From: Eubacteriaceae bacterium
GTDB lineage: Bacteria > Bacillota > Clostridia > Lachnospirales > Lachnospiraceae
DNA: 64,000 nucleotides
NCBI GenBank assembly: GCA_910574915.1
Contig: CAJTCR010000003.1
Location: forward strand, 62,001 to 126,000
Direction: 5' to 3'
A program made the translations under genes and the position numbers. The notes beneath the pieces were generated by a model that was not told where the DNA came from, ran no database searches, and was given only the letters and a program-made list of their open reading frames with translations. Shown one piece after another: positions 45,271 through 54,769 of this stretch (the stretch's first letter is position 1; each line of letters begins with the position of its first letter).

Positions 45271-46210
45271 TGATCTTCGCCCTCCAGTCTTCCAATGTCT
45301 CCTGCAATGTCTGCACCAGCGGGATCTGCGGGCTCCATCCTGCCGCCTGGCGCAGCTTCGAAATATCCGCCTCCACCACTGGCACATCCACCGGACGAAT
45401 CTTATTCGGGTCTGTCTTAATCTGGATCTTGGCCGCCGACAAAGACAGAATCAAATCCAGTACTTCCCTGATCGCATATGCATATCCGCTGCCCACATTG
45501 TAAGTCTCCCCCGCCTTTCCATGCCGAATCAGCAGGGCATACGCGCGCACCACGTCCCGCACATCTGTAAAATCCCGCTTTGCCGCAAGATTGCCGACAT
45601 ACATCACAGGCTTTTGCATTCCTGCTTCAATCTGCGCAACCTGCCTGCAAAAATCAGAAACTACAAATATTGGCGCCTGTCCCGGCCCGATATGGTTAAA
45701 CGCGCGCACCATCAAGACATCCATATCATAAGCCTGTGCATAAATACTGCCGATCATATTCTGGCAAGCCTTTGTCGCTGCATAAATATTGCCCGGCCTC
45801 AAATGGTTTTCTTCTGTAACCGGTACTTCTTCCAGCCGAATCCTGCCATATTCTTCTCCCGAACCAACGAGCAGAACCTTCGGCTTATAAAACAGCTCCC
45901 GCACTGCGTCCAATACATAAATACAGCCCTTTACATTGACATCCGCCGTAAGCCCCGGATTTTTCCATGCAACGCCAACCGAACTCTGCGCCGCAAGATG
46001 GAAAATACAATCCGGGCGTATCTCATACAACAGGCTGACAATCTCTTGTTTCTGCAAAATATTAAGGTCATGGACATGCGCATACGCGATCTTGAGCTGC
46101 TCGCCTGGCAGCTTCGACACATGTACCTCCATCCCGTGATTTTCCCGCAGCTCTTTGGCAAGATAACTGCCGACAAACCCTGCCGCACCAATAATAAATG
46201 CTTTTTTCAT
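45245..46210 (-). CDS. rmd: GDP-4-keto-6-deoxy-D-mannose reductase (GDP-D-rhamnose forming)
   Basis: 321 residues, extended short-chain dehydrogenase. Seen: IIGAAGFVGSYLAKEL, HLAAQSSVGVAWKNP, LLVGSGEEYG, RPGNIYAATKACQNMIG (catalytic Tyr-xxx-Lys), FNHIGPGQAPIFVVSDFCRQ and VGNLAAKRDFTDVRDVVRAY, the last two characteristic of Rmd over other epimerases. It reduces the Gmd product at C4 to give GDP-D-rhamnose. It overlaps the fcl stop as ATGA, so both reductases are made together. Confidence 0.88.
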   Translation of the reverse strand: MKKAFIIGAAGFVGSYLAKELRENHGMEVHVSKLPGEQLKIAYAHVHDLNILQKQEIVSLLYEIRPDCIFHLAAQSSVGVAWKNPGLTADVNVKGCIYVLDAVRELFYKPKVLLVGSGEEYGRIRLEEVPVTEENHLRPGNIYAATKACQNMIGSIYAQAYDMDVLMVRAFNHIGPGQAPIFVVSDFCRQVAQIEAGMQKPVMYVGNLAAKRDFTDVRDVVRAYALLIRHGKAGETYNVGSGYAYAIREVLDLILSLSAAKIQIKTDPNKIRPVDVPVVEADISKLRQAAGWSPQIPLVQTLQETLEDWRAKINDDRSRQS

Positions 46211-47172
46211 CGTTCCCTCTCACGCACAGTCCCATCCTGATAATTCTGGTAATTTTCCAAAAAATCCTGATAAGCCAGCAAAATCCCATCTTTCAGGCAC
46301 GTCTGATAGACCCATCCAAGCTGTCTTGCCTTACTGACGTCCAGCAGCTTACGCGGTGTTCCATTTGGTTTTGACAGATCCCAGCGAATTTCGCCCTGAT
46401 AGCCAACTACCTGTGCCACAAGCTCTGCCAGCTCTTTTATGCAGATTTCCTGTCCGGTGCCTGCATTTACCGTCTCATTCCCGGAATAATTGTTCATCAA
46501 ATACACACACAACTGTGCCAGATCATCCACATACAAAAACTCCCGCAGCGCACTCCCGTCACCCCAGCAGGTAACAAACGGCTCCTGTGCCTGCTTCGCC
46601 TCATGAAACCGGCGGATCAGCGCTGGCAGCACATGGCTTTTTGTCGGATGATAATTATCGTTTTTCCCATACAGATTTGTCGGCATAACCGAAATATAAT
46701 CCGTGCCATACTGCCTGTTCAAAAATTCGCAGTATTTTAGCCCCGCTATTTTTGCAAGCGCATAAGCCTCATTCGTCTTTTCCAGCGCCCCGGTCAGCAG
46801 GCTGCTTTCCTTGATCGGCTGCGGCGCCATGCGCGGATAGATGCAAGAAGATCCAAGAAACTCCAGCTTCTTGCAGCCCCACTTCCAGGCAGCATGAATC
46901 ACATTCATCTCCAGTACCATATTGTCATACATAAAATCCGCCAGCGCCTGTTCATTTGCCAGTATACCGCCCACCTTTGCCGCAGCAAGAAACACATATT
47001 CCGGCTGTTCCCCCGCAAAAAAATCCTCCACATCCGCCTGCCGGCACAAGTCAAGCTGTTTGTGCGTGCGTGTCAGGATGTTTGCGTATCCCTGTTTTTG
47101 CAGTTCACGTAAGATGGCAGAGCCTACCATTCCCTGGTGTCCTGCTATGTAGATTTTTGATGTTTTGTTCAT
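46207..47172 (-). CDS. fcl: GDP-L-fucose synthase
   Basis: 321 residues. Epimerises and reduces the Gmd product to GDP-L-fucose. Seen: IYIAGHQGMVGSAILRELQK, FLAAAKVGGILANEQ, FLGSSCIYPRMAPQPIKES, YALAKIAGLKYCEF (catalytic Tyr-xxx-Lys) and MPTNLYGKNDNYHPTKSHVL, all Fcl-specific. ATG at 47172 gives the normal length; an ATG eight codons earlier lacks a ribosome site. First gene of the fcl-rmd-araC-gmd run. Confidence 0.94.
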   Translation of the reverse strand: MNKTSKIYIAGHQGMVGSAILRELQKQGYANILTRTHKQLDLCRQADVEDFFAGEQPEYVFLAAAKVGGILANEQALADFMYDNMVLEMNVIHAAWKWGCKKLEFLGSSCIYPRMAPQPIKESSLLTGALEKTNEAYALAKIAGLKYCEFLNRQYGTDYISVMPTNLYGKNDNYHPTKSHVLPALIRRFHEAKQAQEPFVTCWGDGSALREFLYVDDLAQLCVYLMNNYSGNETVNAGTGQEICIKELAELVAQVVGYQGEIRWDLSKPNGTPRKLLDVSKARQLGWVYQTCLKDGILLAYQDFLENYQNYQDGTVRERER

Positions 47173-47230
47173 ATGTCGCTCTTCTTTCTCTTTCATAAAA
47201 AATGTTTTAAAATTTATTCCATTGCCTGTT

Positions 47231-47953
47231 TTATTCTTTCTTAATTAAATAATAGGTGACACTGCATGGCAGTATTTTAGCAGGCAGCTTTCGTCCCAAA
47301 AATAAAACATATTTTCCTACTCCAATATCCTGCATTCTTTCTATTTTTGCTCTTCCTTTTAAGGCACTACGAATAAGTCTCTCCAGGGATTTTGGTGAAT
47401 ATTGATATACTTTATCGAACTTCATTAATTCACACATTTTTAGCATTAAGGGAAAAAACATCACTTCCAAACATTCAAACCACCCGTTGACAGTTGATTC
47501 GCATATGATAAGCTTTCCTGAAGGCTTTAGAACACGAATACATTCCCTCAGCGCACGAACTGCATTTTTCTTCGTTTCAAAATAAGAAGGTACAGCCAAA
47601 TGATGGATCACTTTTTGAACGATAACTGCGTCATAGACATTATCCTTAATGTTTTTCATATTCATAATATCTGTCTGAGCAAATGCAATATTAGGCACAT
47701 TTTGATATTTTTGCTTTATTTTTTCAGAAATATAAATATCCGCGCATAACAATTTATTTAACTTTTTATAATCATAGTTAAGGATTCCACCATTTCCAAT
47801 ATCAAGCACTACCCCCCCCCAATCCGGCAAATCGCTGTTTATCAGCAAAGCTGATCTTTTATAATATTCTGCTTCCGCATCCATGATTTCTGAAACATAT
47901 TCATGATGATTTCCATCAAAATATTCCCAAAATTTATCTTTGGATTGGCTCAT
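47231..47953 (-). CDS. Class I SAM methyltransferase containing a G9 tract (frame intact)
   Basis: 240 residues. SAM-binding motif I is VVLDIGNGG (about 47-55), the acidic position follows in LLCADIY, then YDAVIVQKVIHHL and a C-terminal VLKPSGKLIICES, the usual Methyltransf_11-type order. The coding G9 run (47812-47820) encodes Trp-Gly-Gly-Val directly ahead of motif I. With nine G the frame is open; with eight the next codon is TAG, with ten a TGA follows within three codons. The gene is thus on here but one slip from off. Probably methylates a sugar or polymer end. It is the last gene of the right glycan operon. Confidence 0.85.
   Translation of the reverse strand: MSQSKDKFWEYFDGNHHEYVSEIMDAEAEYYKRSALLINSDLPDWGGVVLDIGNGGILNYDYKKLNKLLCADIYISEKIKQKYQNVPNIAFAQTDIMNMKNIKDNVYDAVIVQKVIHHLAVPSYFETKKNAVRALRECIRVLKPSGKLIICESTVNGWFECLEVMFFPLMLKMCELMKFDKVYQYSPKSLERLIRSALKGRAKIERMQDIGVGKYVLFLGRKLPAKILPCSVTYYLIKKE
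47812..47820 (-). repeat. G9 homopolymer tract in methyltransferase gene (on)
   Basis: Nine C on the plus strand. Codons TGG GGG GGG GTA; loss of one G places TAG directly after the run. Confidence 0.92.
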
Positions 47954-47965
47954 AATTTCGTCCTC

Positions 47966-50900
47966 CTAATCGTTTGCTTTCTTTTTTAATACAATGTGCC
48001 GAAGAAAAATACCAAGCAATCTTTTATCTTCACTTAGCTGCAACTGATCCGGTGAAACTGTACGATCAATCTGAACTTCGATCCTATTTTCCCCTTTAAC
48101 CAGCATATTCTCATCTATGAAGGTATCCTGTAAAGACTGATCCTGATTGACTTTAATATCATCAAGCTTATTGCCATTGCATGTGACATGAATACGATAA
48201 TCCGGCTGAAAAGGATAACCATCCCATGTGATAGATATAGGATCTCTTTCTTTCAAAGATATGGATATCTCAAAACGATCCTTTGTCCAAATACCTTCTT
48301 TTTCACTCTCCCATAATCCATCTTGTACATGTTCTGCATAATTCCCATCTGGCAAAAAGGAAAGATCCATAGTATTGCTAAGATCATCAAACTCTGCCTC
48401 GCATAATGTAATATGCCTGAGAAAGATTCCGAGCTGCCTTTTGTCACCGCCCTGACGCAGTTCATATGGAGAAACAATATTTTCAATTTTAAAACAAATC
48501 GTATTTTCACCCAAAACCAGAACATTTTCATCAATTATAAAATTTCCCAGTGTCTGATCATCATTGATCCTGACATATCCCAAATCCCTGCCATTACAAG
48601 ACGCACGGATTTTGTAATTCTTTTGAAAAGCCTGTCCATCCCAAGTGATACAAATATCTTTTATTTCTTTCAAACGTACAGACAAAGTAAAGTCATCTGT
48701 TGTCCATAATCCGCCTTCTTCGCTTCCCCATAATCCATCCTGTATAAATTTTTGATAATTCCCCTGCTCCATAAATGAAATCTCTGTTCCATTCCAATCC
48801 AATAGCTCTGCTCTGCGAAAATACTTTTGTAACCTACGAATGATCTTTTGCAGGGAAAAATAACTGTACTTTTCAAAATCCGCTGTATGATATGCATATT
48901 TTGGCATCTCATCCTTTTCTTCAAAAGATAAATTCTCAAGATATGCATCCAGATTTTTTGTCTTAATTTTAATCAAATTATCACTGCCTTTTGAAAACAA
49001 AACATTTGAAAACTGTATCTCATTTGATCCAGGTATGCATTTCAATATTTTCTCACGTCCATCCGGCATTGCAATAGTAATCCTATTTTCCGAATTACAA
49101 ACAAAGTTAAAATACACATCTTCAATCTGATCCTGCTCTGTATAAAATACCAATTCAGAATTTGGGTTCTGTATTTTTCTGCCTCCGAATGCATAGTTTT
49201 CATCATCCAGTCCAAAAAAAGATAATGCCCCTAGATCCTGCCGATTTAAGCAAAAAGGATATGACAAGTCTAATTTCCTTACTGTATATACTGGATTTTC
49301 CAGAAGCAATTCTCCGTAAAACCTGATTGCATCTGGAATTACAGAAGAATCAATCGTCACTGTATCTTTATCTGGAAGTCTGTCCTCTAAGCCCCATATG
49401 TACCCTTCTATATCCTGTGCCTTCACATCTGATCCTGCTGTCATTGCCAAGGCTGCCAAACTATCCCAATATACACCACCGCTGATATATATATCATCAC
49501 CACTCGTTTGTTCCAAAAGTTTCTGTAATTCATTCTGATTGTTTCCAATTACATTTGCATAAGCATGATATCCACTCTCTACGGTTGCGCTGCAAGCATA
49601 ATCCCAAGCCGATACATTGACCCCTCCTCCTATAACAAACAGCATTACGGCAGACATGAGACAATTTTTTATAAATTTATACTTTCCTGCTGTCTGTTCT
49701 GTATCATAAAGCCAAACAATAACCATCACAATAAAAATATAGCTTGTATTCAACATTGCCTTAAATGTTTTATAAAGATCATAATGATATAAAAATACAA
49801 AATAAAGGAGTCCATATGATATCAGATAGCTTTCAAGCAATACACGTTTTCCTCCAGAAAACTTTTTAAACACATACCGAACCATTCCCAGCCAAATTCC
49901 TGCTCCAGCTATGAATAATATGATTTCCGAAATCTCATAATTGCCAAAAATACCTATTGTATGCACATTATACAAGCCTATACTCTGTAATATATATCCA
50001 GGCTTTATGTCCCATCCGGCAGTTACATCATTCATAAAAAATGCCGCCATGACCGAAGTATAATATCCCCTTGCAAAAATAATTGCCACCGTTGCCGCCG
50101 CTATTAAAAAATCCAAAAATAATACTTTACACTGATCTTTATAAACTGCAAACATAGCAACCAATCCAATTATCATTGGCAATACTACAACAGGTATCAT
50201 TTCTCCATAGGTTGCGGCAAGCCCTGCCGCAAAAATACCTAACGATATGGATTCTTTTACTAAAACTTTCAGATTGCCTGCAAGCCATAAAAATATCGCA
50301 CTAATCATTATGATAAGGCTTATAGATGCCATTTGTCCGATAAATCCCTGATAAAATATGTACTGAAAATTACAATTAAAAAAGAAGCAAATCCCAAAAG
50401 CCAAATATAATCTCTTTTGTTTAAAAAAGAAAGAAGCAAGCCCCGCACCGGCAATTACAAACAGACTATATAAATAAATAGAAATAAGACTTGCTGCATT
50501 AAAAATGCTAACCCGAAATACAAAAGAAATATATGCAATCCAATAATCAATATAGCGGTTTTGAATATCCATAACCATACTTGACATCCTGCCAAGACTG
50601 TCTCTAATATAGGATACGCCATGATATTTAACAGCATTACTGCCCGCCGCATATAAAGCAAAATCATGATTCTCTAAAATAACCGGCAATTCCCCTCCAT
50701 TATTTACAATTCCAGGAATCGCAAAATAAATCGTAACGATAGCAATAATGAAACAACATAATCCTGTTTTTTTATAATCTATGATAAAATTTTTTCGTTT
50801 GTATACAATAACAGCGATATCAACAATTATGAAAAATACTGTTAAAGGAACTGCAATTTCTGATACCGAAAATTCCAAACAGTTTAAATAGAACATAAAA

Positions 50901-51046
50901 ATCATTCCTATGCTCAGTCCATAAAGTGGACATGTAACTGCCCGATATCCCTTTGTCCTGAGATTTTCCAAAAAAATCTGAAAAGGGATACCGTATATAC
51001 AAGTAATCATATAAAAAATAAACAAAATCACTATATATTGAATCAT
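47966..51046 (-). CDS. Large polytopic membrane protein with duplicated C-terminal domain
   Basis: 1026 residues. About the first 480 are 11-13 membrane helices with the loops of a GT-C-like or polymer-handling membrane protein. The rest is extracytoplasmic. The final 280 residues are two copies of a unit of about 139 residues, each with QDGLW-E/S-E, a CITWDG or SITWDG turn, CNG, D-x-T/S-L, IDEN-LV-GEN and GIFLRH. Such beta-sandwich repeats beside membrane glycosyltransferases suggest glycan binding. I cannot name the family. AAGGAG precedes the ATG. Base composition is clearly AT-richer than the housekeeping core. Confidence 0.75.
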   Translation of the reverse strand: MIQYIVILFIFYMITCIYGIPFQIFLENLRTKGYRAVTCPLYGLSIGMIFMFYLNCLEFSVSEIAVPLTVFFIIVDIAVIVYKRKNFIIDYKKTGLCCFIIAIVTIYFAIPGIVNNGGELPVILENHDFALYAAGSNAVKYHGVSYIRDSLGRMSSMVMDIQNRYIDYWIAYISFVFRVSIFNAASLISIYLYSLFVIAGAGLASFFFKQKRLYLAFGICFFFNCNFQYIFYQGFIGQMASISLIIMISAIFLWLAGNLKVLVKESISLGIFAAGLAATYGEMIPVVVLPMIIGLVAMFAVYKDQCKVLFLDFLIAAATVAIIFARGYYTSVMAAFFMNDVTAGWDIKPGYILQSIGLYNVHTIGIFGNYEISEIILFIAGAGIWLGMVRYVFKKFSGGKRVLLESYLISYGLLYFVFLYHYDLYKTFKAMLNTSYIFIVMVIVWLYDTEQTAGKYKFIKNCLMSAVMLFVIGGGVNVSAWDYACSATVESGYHAYANVIGNNQNELQKLLEQTSGDDIYISGGVYWDSLAALAMTAGSDVKAQDIEGYIWGLEDRLPDKDTVTIDSSVIPDAIRFYGELLLENPVYTVRKLDLSYPFCLNRQDLGALSFFGLDDENYAFGGRKIQNPNSELVFYTEQDQIEDVYFNFVCNSENRITIAMPDGREKILKCIPGSNEIQFSNVLFSKGSDNLIKIKTKNLDAYLENLSFEEKDEMPKYAYHTADFEKYSYFSLQKIIRRLQKYFRRAELLDWNGTEISFMEQGNYQKFIQDGLWGSEEGGLWTTDDFTLSVRLKEIKDICITWDGQAFQKNYKIRASCNGRDLGYVRINDDQTLGNFIIDENVLVLGENTICFKIENIVSPYELRQGGDKRQLGIFLRHITLCEAEFDDLSNTMDLSFLPDGNYAEHVQDGLWESEKEGIWTKDRFEISISLKERDPISITWDGYPFQPDYRIHVTCNGNKLDDIKVNQDQSLQDTFIDENMLVKGENRIEVQIDRTVSPDQLQLSEDKRLLGIFLRHIVLKKKAND
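47975..48770 (-). repeat. Two diverged domain repeats (about 417 bp each) inside the 1026-residue protein gene
   Basis: Matching segments near 48311-48354 and 48730-48772 are about 419 bp apart and encode NY-x4-QDGLW twice. Protein similarity is much clearer than DNA similarity, so the duplication is old. Confidence 0.75.
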
Positions 51047-51086
51047 GATGTCTCCTTACCATCCCTTATTGTTGTTATAACAACGT

Positions 51087-52851
51087 TTATTTTTTCTTAT
51101 TGAAACGAATATACAACATCCAAGAAAGAATATTCATCAGCAGCAATAAGAAAACAGCTAAATATGACAATTTTCTTAAAACAGAAAATACAAATGGAAA
51201 TTCCACCGCATAGTCTATAAAATGATGTCCGCTTTCTACATAAAAAGCCAATTTTCCACCATATCCTACAATCTCATCCTCATGCAGCCTGCTGCCGTCC
51301 AAATATACTTTGTTATATCTAGCGGATTGGATATTCGTGCTTACAAATATTTTTTTGTCTGTATCAAATTCTGTTCTTTTCGTCAGTCCATCCAAACTGA
51401 CTGGTATTTTCACTTCCATTAACTCATTTGGAGGTGTTTCATCTCTTGATGGAATACAATGATCACAATAAGCATTGAGTCCATAAAATGTTCCAGGAAG
51501 TGAAGTAACAGGTTCCTTTTCAACCACAATCTGATTTGCTGTTGCTTGTGCATGAACCATCTGAATCAAATAATTATGCCCGCCGAGTGTTACGCAAACA
51601 ATCAAAATAACCGCAAAGTTCTTTTCACAATCACCGAAACTTCCGCTGCGCACCAGTACAAATAAATTATAGCAGCACCCAAATACAGCAAATAGGTCAA
51701 CATAAGCAATCAACCTGTATGAAAATTGAATATGTCTAAAAACCTTACATAAAATACTCAGCAAAAATGGTGACTTCGTTGCACTGCATACGAGCATCAT
51801 AATACTCAATAAAAACAAAATGCCTGCAACTCCCTTTTCTTTAGCAGCAGCCTTCTTCGAACAAACTATCCATATACAGGATGCCGTATATAATATCGCT
51901 AACGGCATATTTATCTGCAAATCGAGATAAGGAGTAGAAACATCCCTAAGCCCGCTCATCAAGGATCTTGCATCCATCGGAAATGGCAGCAGCCTGGTCA
52001 GATAATTAGAATCCAAATATGGCGCAATATCTGCAACAATGCCTGTTCCTTCATTGATGGAAAGACGTGATAAATTGTTAATTGTAACATACAGCCAGGG
52101 ACTTACCGCAGCTATGATCAATGCAGCTTCAAAAACTGCTGCCGCCAAAAGGATTTTTTTACACCACACCTGCTTGAACACGATTGGCATTGTAACCAGT
52201 ATCATGCAAATGCACATTACCCCCCCCCCACTCCGCTGTGATAGGATGTGTGCCGAGCATAAATGTTGCACTAAACGCAGAAAATGACCATAGCCCCAAT
52301 TTCATAATCGCAGGTTTCTTGAAAAGTGATAAGATCCAACTGCCAACTGCAAGATACATGCACAATAACGCATAATATTCTGTTATGGCATTTCGTGAGT
52401 ATAAATTTGTCAAAATATAAGGATTGCAGATAATTAAAAATGAAATCATCATTGCATAGCGATATCTCGTGTCAATTCCAATTTTTCCTAATATGTGAAC
52501 AAAAATTTCACTATAAAGAAAAAAGATCAGTGTAAAAGCAATCGTTGAACTCAATACATAAGCGATTGTGGTGCTCCCAACAATAAAAGTTAAAAACCCC
52601 ATAACTTGATAAAACAGATATCCATAAAATTGAGGATAAGCAATTCCTACTATATCCGTTGTGTTAATTACAATCGGAAATCTGCCGTTATTTTTAAAAA
52701 AATCCGCATAATAGGCAATTTCCCATGTATGATTTACATAATCAACATAAAAAAATTGATATATCATAAAAGGAATTAAAAAACAGACTGAAAAAATGCT
52801 TCCGAAAAGAACTCTCCTTCTAATTTTTTTCAAATTTAACTCCTCCGTCAC
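51087..52851 (-). pseudogene. Polytopic membrane protein (YfhO/6-PTP-synthase-related type), frameshifted at a G10 tract
   Basis: Two frames make one protein. The 5' frame from 52851 (GTG, overlapping the methyltransferase stop as GTGA; a TTG at 52833 with GGAGG upstream is an alternative start) encodes helices to LGTHPITAEWGG, then stops at 52159. The 3' frame picks up with VMCICMILVTMPIVFK and runs to 51087. The junction is ten G at 52220-52229. With nine G the chain is continuous, about 587 residues with 12 or more helices and an outer domain before the last helix. The total span is one base more than a multiple of three, as one extra G predicts. Off in this sequence. Confidence 0.88.
52220..52229 (-). 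repeat. G10 homopolymer tract in membrane protein gene (off)
   Basis: Ten C on the plus strand. Codons TGG GGG GGG GGT as read lead to a stop 20 codons on; TGG GGG GGG GTA with nine G joins the two halves. Confidence 0.93.
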
Positions 52852-53759
52852 ACATTGCTTTTTTTTGCCAGCACTACATTCCTGATTCCAAACGGAAAAT
52901 GCATCTTTTCCACGATTGCATTTTCCATACCCATAAGCAGGTTGCCAAGCACAGAATCTTTTGTCGCCTCATTATCCTTTGCAAATGTTTTTCGCTGATC
53001 CATTTCTGACATTCGTCTTCCGCAAACCTGATTCCAACGCTTTTTTAGCGCAAAAAAAGGATAAATTGACGTACCTATATAATTTTCATATAGCACCTGA
53101 AATCCAGCCGCCTGGACTTTCCTTGCCAGCTCCTTCTTTTCATACCTGCGCTTATGAAAAATAGATGCATCGTAATAGTCATATAGTTTTTTACCATAAG
53201 GTACTACAAAACAGACTACTCCTGTATGCTTCATTACCCTGTATATCTGTCTAACCGCCTTTTTATCATCTTCGATATGCTCTAATACATTTAAACAAAC
53301 AGCCGCATCTATCACCTGATTTTGAAATGGTATGTCTTTCAAATTCATTTGAATATGCATAATGTCATGCTCATTTTTATAAGAGCGGTATAACCCCCCC
53401 CCGCATAAATCACAGGCTATAAACTGATTCCCCGGAAAATGTTCCTTTAAATCCGCAATCATATAACCAGAAGAAGCTCCAAAATCACAAATAAAATGAT
53501 TGCTGCCTTTTGTTATATACGGCTGTAATAATCGCATTGCTAATTTTCTTTCGTAAACATCCAGAAAATGATTTTTACTGGAATCCTCACATATTTCTTC
53601 TAATGAATCATCCCAAGAAGTTTCCTGATTTTTATTTTCCGAATCTATAAGCCCACGTTTTGCGTGTATCACACCTACCTTTTCTCCGCCTGGCAAATAC
53701 CATCCGCCGGCATATTTTTCGGGTATTTCTTTCATCTTAACTAAATCCAAAAACTGCAT
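52848..53759 (-). CDS. Class I SAM methyltransferase containing a G9 tract (frame intact)
   Basis: 303 residues. SAM loop FICDFGASSGYMIADLK (about 92-108), then FIACDLCGGGLYRS with motif II, and VIDAAVCLNVLEHIEDD, the usual post-motif. A C-terminal part ends NVVLAKKSNV. The nine-G run (53394-53402) encodes the three glycines after Cys. Either a gain or a loss of one G leads to early stops. GGGGAG lies before the ATG at 53759. It comes directly before the frameshifted membrane protein gene, coupled by a 4-nt overlap. Confidence 0.85.
   Translation of the reverse strand: MQFLDLVKMKEIPEKYAGGWYLPGGEKVGVIHAKRGLIDSENKNQETSWDDSLEEICEDSSKNHFLDVYERKLAMRLLQPYITKGSNHFICDFGASSGYMIADLKEHFPGNQFIACDLCGGGLYRSYKNEHDIMHIQMNLKDIPFQNQVIDAAVCLNVLEHIEDDKKAVRQIYRVMKHTGVVCFVVPYGKKLYDYYDASIFHKRRYEKKELARKVQAAGFQVLYENYIGTSIYPFFALKKRWNQVCGRRMSEMDQRKTFAKDNEATKDSVLGNLLMGMENAIVEKMHFPFGIRNVVLAKKSNV
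53394..53402 (-). repeat. G9 homopolymer tract in methyltransferase gene (on)
   Basis: Nine C on the plus strand, read as TGC GGG GGG GGG TTA. With ten G a TAA follows within five codons of the run. Confidence 0.92.
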
Positions 53760-53770
53760 TTTATTCTCCC

Positions 53771-54745
53771 CTATTTATGAAATACCTGCTTTTCTTTTGC
53801 TATATTTTCAGTTTGATCTACAATATACAAAGGCCTGCGTTTCACTTCATCATAAATCCTGCCAATATACTCGCCCAGAATACCAAGGCAGAAAAGCTGT
53901 ATACCACCAAACAGTGCAATCAATATTACAGTTGTAGAAAGCCCTGGTGTCAAATTATATTTTAAAAACACCTTCTGTACGAAATACCAAATACCAAGCA
54001 GCACACCTGCTCCTGCGGCAAAAAATCCTACGCCAGACATTACCTGCAACGGCTTTGAAGAAAAACAGATCAGGCCATTTAATCCAATTTTCAATGAACC
54101 GGTAAAACGATTGTACTTCCCTTTTCCCGAAGCCCGTGCATCCCTTTGGTATTGAACTGCTGTCTGTTTAAATCCAACCAAAGCAACCAGTCCCCTTAAA
54201 AATCCATGATGCTCATTTAATGTCCGCAGTTGTTCTATCACCCTGCGGCTCATCAGCCGAAAATCTCCTGTATTGACAGGTATCTCCACCTCACCCATAG
54301 CATTAATGACCTGGTAGCCAATCCTTGCCACAAGCTTCTTAATAAATGTCTCCCCTTTTCGATTTGTCCTTTGGGCATAAACGACATCATATCCCTCTTT
54401 CCATTTGTTCACCATCTCTGTGACCAGCTCCGGCGGATCTTGCAAGTCCACATCTATTACAACGCAGATATCTCCGTCACAATTTAAGATTCCCGCCATT
54501 GTTGCCGCTGGTTGTCCGAATCGCCTGCTGAATTGAAGCAGGCGGATGTTTTGATTACGCATAATATTTTTTTTAATCACGCCATATGTCTGATCAGGAG
54601 ACGGATCTAGGCAAAACAAAATCTCATACCTGCATCCTATCCTCTCCACAACACCTTCCATACGTTCCAGAAACGGATCAATCCCCTTTTCCTCACAATA
54701 CACCGGTACTACTATTGATAATAAATAATCTTTATCTTCTGACAT
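53771..54745 (-). CDS. GtrB/DPM1-like membrane glycosyltransferase (undecaprenyl-phosphate sugar synthase type)
   Basis: 324 residues. GT2 domain (about 1-220): LSIVVPVYCEEKGI, FCLDPSPDQT, QFSRRFGQPAATMAG, VVIDVDLQDPPELV with the metal motif, and NTGDFRLMSRRV. Two C-terminal membrane helices (about 232-255 and 268-292) complete the GtrB/YkcC pattern. It would load a sugar onto undecaprenyl phosphate for use outside the cell. A GtrA-like partner is encoded at 61290-61739. ATG at 54745 follows GAGGAAA; another ATG lies four codons earlier. Confidence 0.9.
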   Translation of the reverse strand: MSEDKDYLLSIVVPVYCEEKGIDPFLERMEGVVERIGCRYEILFCLDPSPDQTYGVIKKNIMRNQNIRLLQFSRRFGQPAATMAGILNCDGDICVVIDVDLQDPPELVTEMVNKWKEGYDVVYAQRTNRKGETFIKKLVARIGYQVINAMGEVEIPVNTGDFRLMSRRVIEQLRTLNEHHGFLRGLVALVGFKQTAVQYQRDARASGKGKYNRFTGSLKIGLNGLICFSSKPLQVMSGVGFFAAGAGVLLGIWYFVQKVFLKYNLTPGLSTTVILIALFGGIQLFCLGILGEYIGRIYDEVKRRPLYIVDQTENIAKEKQVFHK

Positions 54746-54769
54746 ACGTTTCCTCATTTTCTGTAAGCT

